NCBI GenBank assembly: GCA_902477055.1
Contig: CABSFY010000077.1
Span: 1 to 11,128, forward strand
Length of the DNA stretch: 11,128 nt
From: an uncultured Eubacteriales bacterium
GTDB lineage: Bacteria; Bacillota; Clostridia; Oscillospirales; Oscillospiraceae
Reading direction: 5' to 3'
Shown: positions 1-9,000 of the stretch, piece after piece
Layout: each line of letters starts with the position of its first letter
How positions within the stretch are numbered: the first letter of the stretch is position 1
Position numbers and translations under genes: made by a program
Notes under the pieces: model-generated
Told to the model about the DNA's origin: nothing
Database searches by the model: none
Seen by the model: only the letters and a program-made list of their open reading frames with translations

Positions 1-52
1 CCGGGCGACTTCGGGACTTTCACCCTACAGAACGTGCGCTCACCGGGCGCAC
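1..52 (-). mobile_element. Group II intron, 5' end (class IIC-like), truncated by window edge
   Basis: On the minus strand, beginning at 52, the sequence reads GTGCGCCCGGTGAGCGCAC, then a short link, then TAGGGTGAAAGTCCCGAA, and runs off the window at position 1. This is the typical start of a bacterial group II intron: a GTGYG 5' splice boundary, a first domain I helix, and the GGGTGAAAGTCCC segment. As I recall it, the class IIC intron of Oceanobacillus iheyensis has a very similar layout. Positions 47-52 and 34-39 can pair as a 6-bp stem. The intron starts 8 nt past the terminator hairpin at 61-89, and class IIC introns are known to insert just downstream of terminator stem-loops. The rest of the ribozyme, any reverse transcriptase/maturase ORF, and the 3' exon lie outside the window. 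A remnant carrying only the 5' end cannot be excluded. Confidence 0.8.
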
Positions 53-60
53 AGCCGGAA

Positions 61-89
61 GCCCCCTGATGCGTGGTGCATCAGGGGGC
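61..89 (-). terminator. Intrinsic terminator hairpin of the giant surface-protein gene
   Basis: A perfect inverted repeat has 12-bp arms (GCCCCCTGATGC and its complement) around a 5-nt loop. It begins 7 nt after the TAA stop at 97-99. On the minus strand the hairpin is followed only by TTCCGGCT before the group II intron begins, so the U-tract is very short. On the plus strand it is followed by a moderately T-rich stretch. The stem strength and position make a terminator the best reading. The poor U-tract may reflect the intron insertion directly downstream. Confidence 0.8.
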
Positions 90-96
90 TTATTGC

Positions 97-3000
97 TTAT
101 TGGTAGAGCACCTTGTCGCAGAGGTTCTTAATGACCTGCGCGACCTCGGCTCTGGAGGCCATATCGAGCGGGTTGATGGTGGTCTTGCTTCTGCCGCGCA
201 TCAGACCGACACCAACAGCCCAGCGCACATACTGCTCTGCCCACGGGCTGATATTCTTGGCATCCTCATAGCGATCCATGAACACCTCATTCTTGATGGA
301 CATGTCGCAGCCGAGGAACTTGCAGAAGCGATACATAATCGCCGCCATTTCCTCACGGCTGATATCCGCGTAGGGATCGAAGGTCTTTTCATCTCTGCCG
401 AGGACGATGCCGTTCTCGGAGGCCCATGCCACATACGGTGCGTACCAGGAGTTGGCTTCCACGTCGTCGAAGCTCTTTCCGGTGTACTTCGTAGTGTCAA
501 CGCCGTAGATACGGCCGATGACGGTGACGAACATCGCACGGTTCATGTTCATGTACGGAGCAAAGAGCGTTTCCTCGACACCGCGGAAGTAGCCGCGATC
601 CGTAACGAAGGTCACCGCATCGTAGAACCAGTGGTCGGTGCGGACATCATCATAGTAGGAGGAGCCTTGGACCTCGAAGTAGACGGTAACGGTGGCAGCC
701 GCTGCGGGCATGATAAAGCCCCAGGTTTCGACATAGCCGGGCGTGCCGCTGAGGAAGGAAACAGGAACTGCGTTACCCTTCTCGTCCTGCACAACGACTT
801 CCTTCACACGGTAGCCGTCGTCGGGATCAGCGGAGATGACCACGAGATCGCCGACATAAGCGACCTTATCGGGCGTGAGCGTGACCTTGCCGTGGCCGAC
901 CTCGTAGAAGTTCAGCGCGTGCGAATCCAGCGCATAGCCGGTCTTTTCGACCTTGACAAGGATCTTGACATCATGCTCCGGCATGGTGAAGGTATACTTA
1001 CCGCCGGCCTTGTTGATCTCCTCGTTGACCTTGATCGCGCCGCCGTCCACGGTGATGGAGATAAGCTCCCAACCGGCAGCCGGGGTCACGTCGATGGTCA
1101 CGGTATCCAAATACTTCGCGTCGATGTTGTAGGTGTAGAAGCCGTTGAGGGTAACGTCTGCCTCACCCTCGACCGTTAGATCGGCGGTGTAGGTGATCTC
1201 GTCAAAGATCGCCGTAACGACGACCGCGTCGGCCGGCATGGTGAAGGTGAACTTGTTCTCGGCGGTCTGCGTCAGGACGCAGGACTTCTCACCATTTGCG
1301 TAGGTCACGGTCAGCTCCGCCAGCTCGTAGCCGGGCATCGGCGTGACGGTGACGGTAACGACATCGTCAAGCTGCGCCATTGCGGCGGGCATGGTTTCGA
1401 CCTTGCCCTTCACAGCGTCAAAGACGCAGGTGATGGAATAGTCGATCTTCTCATAGACGACCTTAAAGGTCAGGTCGCAGGCGGGCATCGCAAAGCTCAG
1501 GGTCAGCGGGGTGCCGACGCCGTCGGTCGCGGGCTTCGTGCCGGTGACCTCATACTTATGCGCACCATCGGCGCAAACGGCGGTGATGGAGGCAACATAG
1601 TAGCCGGCATCGGGCGTTGCGGTGATGTTGACCTCGTCCATGAAGTCATAGCGGAAGGTCGTCTGGGTGGTAACCTTGCCGTTGACGGCGATCTCGCCGT
1701 TGACGCCGCAGTCGCTTGCCTTGGTCAGCGTGTAGGCCGCCTTCTTGAAGGTAACGGCGACGATAACATCCTCGGCCTTCGTATCGCGGGCACTTGCCTT
1801 GAAGCTCGCGGGAATGACGAAGCTATACTCGGAGCCGTTGACATTGTAGCGGACATTGAGGTTATAGCCCTCGCTGTTGGTGGTGGTGACCTTGACCTCA
1901 TCGATCACATAGCCCTCGTCGGGAACGGCGGTGAACTTCACGGTATCGCCGAAGACGGTGCCGGTCAGGAGATATTCCGCTGTGTTGCCCGTGGAAAGCT
2001 CGGTGACGGTGCCGTTTTCAGTGGCGAGGAAGTGAACGTCGATCTCGTCCTTTTCATAGGCAGCGACGATGTAGGTCTTTTTCACGACAACGAAGTCGTC
2101 ATTGTTGACGCTCGGCACGGTGACCGGGGTCTGAACCTCATTGGACGTCCAGCCGACAAAGTGGTAGCCGGCGGGGGCGTTTTCGACCATCGGAACACGG
2201 GAGGCAACGTCCGCCGTGTGCAGATACGGAACATCCTCGTAGTCAACCACGGAGCCGTTGGCGAGGTAGACGACGTTGAATTCGTCCTCGACCGTATTGA
2301 CATGGATGGTCACGGGAGCGGCAGGCATCGTGAAGGTGTAGGTCGCGCCGTAGACCGCGTTGGTGGAGGCAGTGTGGATCTCCACACGCTCGCCGGTGAA
2401 CTTGTTGACCACATAGACCTTGGTGATGATGTAGCCCGCGTTGGCCTTTGTGGTAAAGACGACCTGCTCGCCGACGGTATGCGGCGTGGTGTAGGTCGCG
2501 GTCGCCTCGGCGCAGACATCGTCGATGGTGTACTCGATGGCGGTGTATTCCACATAGACGGTGACGGCGGTCGCCGGCATATGGAAGGTGATGGAATGGT
2601 CGGTATCGAGTGCGTCGGACATGGTCGCGGTATTGGCATAGCTCGCCATGTCGAAGTCCATCACGGTGCCGTCGGCAAGGACGTAGTAGATCTTGCTGAC
2701 CTGATAGCCGTCGTCCGGCGTGACGGTCACATTGACCTCGTTCTTGTAATCGACGGAGATGATGTTCTCGCGCAGGCCGTTCATTTCGACCGTGCCATGC
2801 AGCTCGGAGGCAGCGTCCTTCTTGACCTGGTAAGTCCTTTCGGCAAAGACGGCGGTGATAACGACGTCGTCCGCCGGCATATCGAAGTAGTACTTGCCGT
2901 CCTTGAACGTCAGCGGGCAGGTGCGCTCGCCGTTGTCATAGTTCACGGTTACGGAGGCCAGCTTGTAGCCGGTGTACTCGACGACCTGGAAGCAGACGCG

Positions 3001-6000
3001 CTGCGCAACGATCGCGGTGCCGTTAGCAGGAATCTTGTAGACCTGATCCTCGGCGTTGGTGTAGTCCTCCAGCTCCAGCGGGAGCAGCTCAATGCGGCCC
3101 TTGCTGGTCAGCTCTGGATCGAGGCTCTCGACGACCTTCGCGGGGTTGACGGAGGCATCGGGCTTGTAGCTCTCGAAGTTGCTGGTCTGGACATCAACGC
3201 TGTACTCGATGGGCGCGTAGGTAATCTCAACGAGAACGTCTCTTGCAACCATCGGGAAGGTGAACTGATTCTTGTCCTCGCTGAGGGTGAAATCGACAAG
3301 GGAAACGCGGCTGTTGCCGTCAAAGAAGGTGCCGGTCACATCCACGACCTCGTAGCCGGGAATCGGCTGAATGTCGATGGTCACCTGCTCGCCCTGCGGA
3401 ACCAGCAGATTGCTGGAGTGGAAGCCGTTGATGGTATAGTCGCCGGCTGCGGGGTTGTTCTCCTCAACGTCCACGCGGAACAGCTTCGCTGCGGTGTAAA
3501 CGTCGATCTTGACGTTCTCCGCGGGCATCGTGAAGGTGACGGTATAGTAGTTGATGCCGTCCTTGGTTTCCTTCAGGCGGAGGGTCGGCTCAATGATGGT
3601 CTTGCTGCCGTCCACGCCGACAATGGCAACGCCGGTGATGACGTAGTCGTAGCTGGCGGCGACGGTGAAGTAGACGTCCTTGCCCGCCTCGGCGGTCAGA
3701 GGATTCAGCAGGAGGTTGCTGGAGTTGAGGTTGCCGCTGCTGACGGTGCACTCCGCGCTGAGCGTATGCACATGGTCAACCAGACCGGCCTCCACGGTGA
3801 AGGGCAGTCCCTCATAGACCGCGCGGACGATGAGATTCTCGGTGACCTTGTCGGTCGCGGGGTCAAACATCGTGCCGTCCTGCGGGAGCTTCTCCCAACC
3901 GACGAACTTGTAGCCAGCCTTCTCGGCGACGGGCGCGTTCACCAGCTCGTTATAGGCGACGGAAACGATGCCGAGCAGGGTGTTGTCCGCATCGAGGAAG
4001 GTAACAGTGTAGTCGGCCTTCTTCGTCGTGGCGCTGATGATGATGTCCTCGGCGGGCATGGTCAGCGCGTAGTAGCTCGTGCCGTCCTCGTTGACGATCA
4101 GGGACATCGGGATGATGGTGTTCGTCTCGGCAGTGTAGGCGATGAGGCGGTTGAGAACGTAGCCCTCATCGACGTTCAGCGTCACGAGAACGCTCTCGCC
4201 GGCGGCGGCGTAGTTCAGGTCAAGCTCAATGTCGCAATGCGAATCCGTCTGGGTGAAGATGGAGAACACATTCTGTACAGCGGTGGCGGTGATGGTCACG
4301 TCCGCATCGGGCATGACGAAGGCGTACTTGCCGTTTGCATCCGGATGCAGCTCCCGGAGGACAGGGCTGAGGCCGTCGCTGTAGGACAGGACGACGGATT
4401 CCATCGCGTAGCGGGAGTTTGCCATCGCGGTGAAGGTGACCTTGGTTCCGACCTCGACCATGCCGGTGGGAATACCGCTGACGGAGCAGTTGTCGGTCAC
4501 GACGGTGATGCTGTGGGTGTTGGTCTCATAGACCGCGTAATAGGTCGTATCGGCGTAGATGCGGTCGGTTTCGTTGCCGGCCTCAAGGGTCTTGGTGCCG
4601 TCCTCGTTTTCCCACTTGACAAAGGTCTTGCCGGTGGCAATGGGGCCTGCGGGGGCAGTCACGGTCTGGCCGGCATCGACAAGCTCGTAACCAAAGACCT
4701 GGTTCGTTTCGCGATCGACGAAGCGGACGATGTACTGCTCGGTCGCCCAGATCGCGGTGAAATGCGCATTGTCGGTCACGCCGTAGATGCCGTTCGCGCC
4801 GTAGACGAAGCCGGTGCTCGCCTCGCGCCAGCCGACGAACTTACTGCCAATCTTTGCGGGCGCATCGGGAAGCTGCACGGTTTCGCCATAGGTCGCGGTG
4901 ATGGCTGCGGGCTGCGGGATGCCGCCGTCGGAGTCGAAGTCAACGACGTAGGTATCCTGAGCGAACACTGCGTTGAACTCGATCACGTCGTCCGCATCGG
5001 CTGCAACCGCGAAGGGCTGCGCGGCCTCAACGACGGTGGTGTCCTTCTGCCAGTACAGGAAGTTGTAGCCGGACTTGGTCGGCACAGCTTCGGGAGCGAA
5101 GCCGTTTTCGCCCTTCGTGACGAACACGAGGTCGAACAGCTCGCCGTCAACCATGAACTTCACGGCCGTCTTACCGGCAGGAATCTTCCAAAGCTCGACG
5201 AAAACATTCACGTTGCCGTCGGGCACTTCCACAAAGTAGGTATAGCCGTTGTCTGCGATACGGACAAGGGAGGCGGTGACGGGGCTGCCGGTGTCGGTCA
5301 GTGCGTTGACCGCCTTGAGCAGATAGCCCTCCGGAACGTTGATCGAAACCTGAGCGATCTCGCCCTTCTTGTACATATCCTTGACGACCTCGGCGACATT
5401 GGCGGGGGCATCGTCGGGCGTCACGTTGACGCTGACCTTGTATTCGGCCTCATCGACCAGCGTTGCGCGGAAATTGTAGGCCTTGTCAACGGTAAGCGAG
5501 CCACCCATCGGGAGGAAGGCGTTGTTCTCCGCATCGACCCAGACATACTCGGCGTCGGGGCGGCCCTGCTCATAGGTGGGCGCGGTCAGTGCCGTGCCGT
5601 CGGCGACGACGAAGATGTCAATCAGGTTGCCCTTCTCGTCGAAGAACTTGACGGCAAATTCGACCTCGTTCTCGGCCCAGACGGCGGTGAAGGTACGGTC
5701 GGAAGTAACGGTAAAGGCAGTCTTTTCGAGGTAGTACGCGCCGGTTTCCTTATCCTCCCACGCGACAAAGGTGTAGCCTTCCTTTTCGGGCGCGGCGGGG
5801 GTCACGCGGACTTCACCGTAGGCGATGTCCTCTTCCGTGGTGAGGTCGCCGTCCACGTTGTAGGTGACGGTAAAGAGGTTGCTCTCCCAGATGGCCTCGA
5901 AGGTCATCTCGCGAGTCTCGCTTGCTTTGACGACGAAATCACGAACACCATCGTTGGAGTAGGTGTTGTCGCCGTACTGCCAGCCCTTGAAGGTCTTACC

Positions 6001-9000
6001 GGCGGAAACGGGGTCAACCTCGGGGACGGAGGCCGTCTGGCCATCGAAAGCGAGGTAGGAGTAATACAGTGCGCCATCGCTGACGAAGCGAACCAGGCAG
6101 CTCAGGCTCTGGTCAACCTCCCAAACCGCAGTCAGAAGCACGTCGCCCGCAGGCATGGTGAACTTTGCACCGGCCGGATGCATGTAGCCGCTCTCGTCGA
6201 GCCAGCCCTTGAACACGTAGCCGGGAAGCATCGGCTCGCCGAGGACGACGGTATCGCCGTAGGTAACGTCCTTGAGGACATAGGTAGGCATATCGGTGGT
6301 ATCGTTGTTGAAGAACTCAACGAACGTGCCGTCCGGCAGCGCGAGGATGCACTTGTATTCGGAAGCGTCAGCCTCCGCGCCGCGGTAGTAGGTCAGATCG
6401 TAGGTGTTGATCTCAAATTCTGCGGTATAGGTCTCGTCCGCGGTGATCGCGTCGAAGGCCTCGCCGGGCGCGTAGAGCTTATCGTCGGAAGCGGCGCGCC
6501 AACCGGTGAAGGTATAGCCCTCCTTGACCGGCTCGGCAGGAGCGGCGGGTGCTTCGCCGGACTTGATGTACTCGAAAGCGTACAGCGCATCGTCAACGAT
6601 GAACTTCACCGTGTTCAGGCTCGCCTTTTCCACGACGGTGACGATCACGTCCTCGGCCGGCATCACAAAGACGTAGCCGTTTGCATCGGGAACGTCATAC
6701 GGCTCGCCACCGAACTGGCTCAGTGCAAGAGGCGTGCCGCTGGCAGTCCGCGCATAGAGGAAGAAGCTCTCGTAGCCGGCCTGTGCATAAGCGCCGATGA
6801 CGATCTTTTCGCCCATCGCGGCAGTGCCGTCCTCCGGGAGGATGCCCAGCGTGACATGCTCGGAGTTGACGAGTGTGACCTTGTAGGTGTTCTGGTTAAA
6901 CTCCGCGGTGTAGGTTTCGTCCGCGGTGATCGCGTCGAACGCCTCGTCGGGCGCATAGGTCTTGCCGTTGGAGGCCGTCCAGCCGGTGAAGGTATAGCCC
7001 TCCTTGACCGGCGCAGTGGGAGCGGTGGGTGCCTCGCCGGACTTGACGTACTCAAAGGCGTACAGCTCGTTGTCCACGATGAACTTCGCGGTGTTGCGCG
7101 TCGCCTTCTCCTCGACGCTGACGGTCACGTTCTCCGCCGGCATGATAAAGCTGTAGCGGGTCGTGCCGGCCTCGTCAAACGGATTCTTGCCGAAATAGCT
7201 CAGCGCGACGGGCTTGCCGGATTCCGTCTTGGCGTAGACAAAGTTGGTCTCGTAGCCGGACTGCGCGGTGGCGGTAACGACGACCTGCCTGCCTACCGGC
7301 GCTTCATCGGGCGTTGCAGTCAGCGCAACGTTGGCGGAGGGCTCAGTCGTGATCGTGTAGGTCCTCGCAGCGAATCTTGCCGTGTAGGTCTCGCTGCCCG
7401 CAATCGGGTCAAGCTCCGTACCGGCCTCAAAGAGATGGTCGATCGACTCGGCGTGCCAGCCGATGAATTCATAGCCTTCCTTTTCGGGGTTGGCAGGCAG
7501 CGTGGGCTTCGTATTGGCCTTCTGCTCGTAGAGCCTTGCGTCATAGACCGCACCGTCCACGACGAACTTCACAAGCCAGTATTCGGTGTTGTCGGCAAAG
7601 ACGGGGACGAAGTGTGTGGTCAAATCTTCACCTTCGGGTTCATGGCGCAGCTGATGGGATTCTCCCGCAAGATAGAACAGACCATAGTCATTCTGCCATC
7701 CCAAGAAGGTTTTGCCCTCCGGAACCGTCCCATTATACGCCGGAACTTCAAAGGTTTCGCCAAACTTAGCGCCCTCCACGCGTGCAAGCTCATCTCCGAG
7801 CGGTGCATCCAAGAAAATCAGCGTGAACTCCTTTGCCTCATAGACCGCATCCCAGCGGCTGCTGGCGGTGACGTTCTCAATCGGGTCGCCGGCCTTGACC
7901 GTGGTGTTGCCGTTTTTCCAGTACAGGGCTTCGTAGCCCTCCTTTGCCGGAATCACCGGCGCGGTGATGTCTTCGCCCTCGGCAACAGTCAGCTGCTCGG
8001 CAAGGTCATTGTCAGCATAGAAGGAAAGCGTATACGTGGGCTTGGGCACGGCAGTCGCCACAGCCATAATCTTGACCTCGGCCGCCGGCATGACAAGGCT
8101 GTACAGGTCGCCGTTCAGCCGCGTGACCGGAATATATCCGCCCGGCATCGCTAATGCGTAGACGCTCTGCACCGCATAGCCCTCATCCGGCGCAACGTTA
8201 AACTGAATTGTTTCGTCGGTTCTTCCGTCTGTCGCGTGACCCTCGGGACGAATCAGATTTACCGTGCAGTGCTCGGCCTGCTCATGAATGAAGTATACAT
8301 TTGCGCTCCATTGCGCCTTGAAAACGGTATTCTCGGTGATGGGGGCTGTCGTCGTTCCGGTCCATCCGTCAAAGGCATAGCCATTCTTCGTCGGGTTCGC
8401 GGGAACGGCCGCCGTTTCGCCACCGAGCACCGTTTCATAGCTGTAAATCTCACCCGTCAGGCTATCCGTCCAGAGGACAAGGTGGTTCTCGGGGATAAAA
8501 TCCTTCCAAACCGGAGTGGCCGTCAGTGTTCTCGTGCCGCGGGGCAAATCCTTGAAAAGGTAAGGTATGTACACATTAGCGGCGCCGGAAAGAAAGGTCA
8601 TGCCGTTGACGAGCCAGCCTACCACTGTCTTTCCATGCTGCTCCGGCACAGCAGGCATATTAAACGGTTCATAATGGCGCCGTGTTTGCGGCCCGACACC
8701 GGAAAAGTCTACTGTGTAGGTCTGTTCGGTGTAGAACAGGCGCAGCGTGTAGGTTTCGTTCTCATCCAGCGTATCCGGGCAGCCGGTAACGTGCGCCTTG
8801 GTGTCGTCATAGGTGGCTGTAACGCCGGGGACGTCAGTGTCGCCCTCGCCAACGAACATTTTGGAGCTAGGCATCGGCGACTCCGCGTCATAAGCGGAGG
8901 CCAGTTCCTTGTAGCCAGCCGGCAGCGGCAGGTCAAACGTTCCGTCTTCCTTGACCGTTACCTCAGTAGGTTCGGGAAAGTAGTACAATTTTTGGCTGTA

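Larger units (their letters stand above)
670..8715 (-). repeat. Array of about 30 InlB-type repeats, two interleaved families
   Basis: These are protein-level repeats within the giant gene, about residues 147-2828. Canonical units (about 65-75 aa, beta-grasp-like InlB B-repeat, GYxFxGW near the middle) have cores near residues 258-264, 406-412, 480-486, 560-566, 719-725, 879-885, 978-984, 1052-1058, 1126-1132, 1362-1368, 1436-1442, 1508-1514, 1747-1753 and 2329-2335. Divergent units (about 80-100 aa) have a PDEGY-like motif mid-unit and end in FxMPAxxVxI. Their ends lie near 362, 680, 840, 1321, 1622, 1707, 1885, 1978, 2102, 2202, 2285, 2468, 2566, 2650, 2735 and 2826. Some units are degenerate (e.g. 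1165-1234) or fused (917-1011 carries both signatures). The counts come from reading by eye and are approximate. Confidence 0.88.

Noticed and set aside
1..60. 3' end of another protein-coding gene at the left edge
   Set aside because: The group II intron 5' consensus explains these bases better, and no family resemblance was seen in any short translated frame.
73..1179. 368-codon open frame on the plus strand
   Set aside because: It is the same antisense, in-register shadow over the SLH-coding end and starts inside the terminator hairpin. Its composition is like that of the longer shadow frame.
1558..8154. 2198-codon open frame on the plus strand
   Set aside because: It lies wholly antisense to, and in codon register with, the clearly real minus-strand gene, which has a signal peptide, SD, repeats and SLH domains. 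Its translation is low-complexity (rich in G, D, V, H, R), has no recognisable domain, and no promoter or SD was seen. Its openness follows from the absence of TTA/CTA/TCA codons in the sense gene.
670..8715. CRISPR array or noncoding tandem repeat
   Set aside because: The repeats are at protein level within one intact reading frame, with diverged DNA. There are no short identical direct repeats with regular unique spacers.
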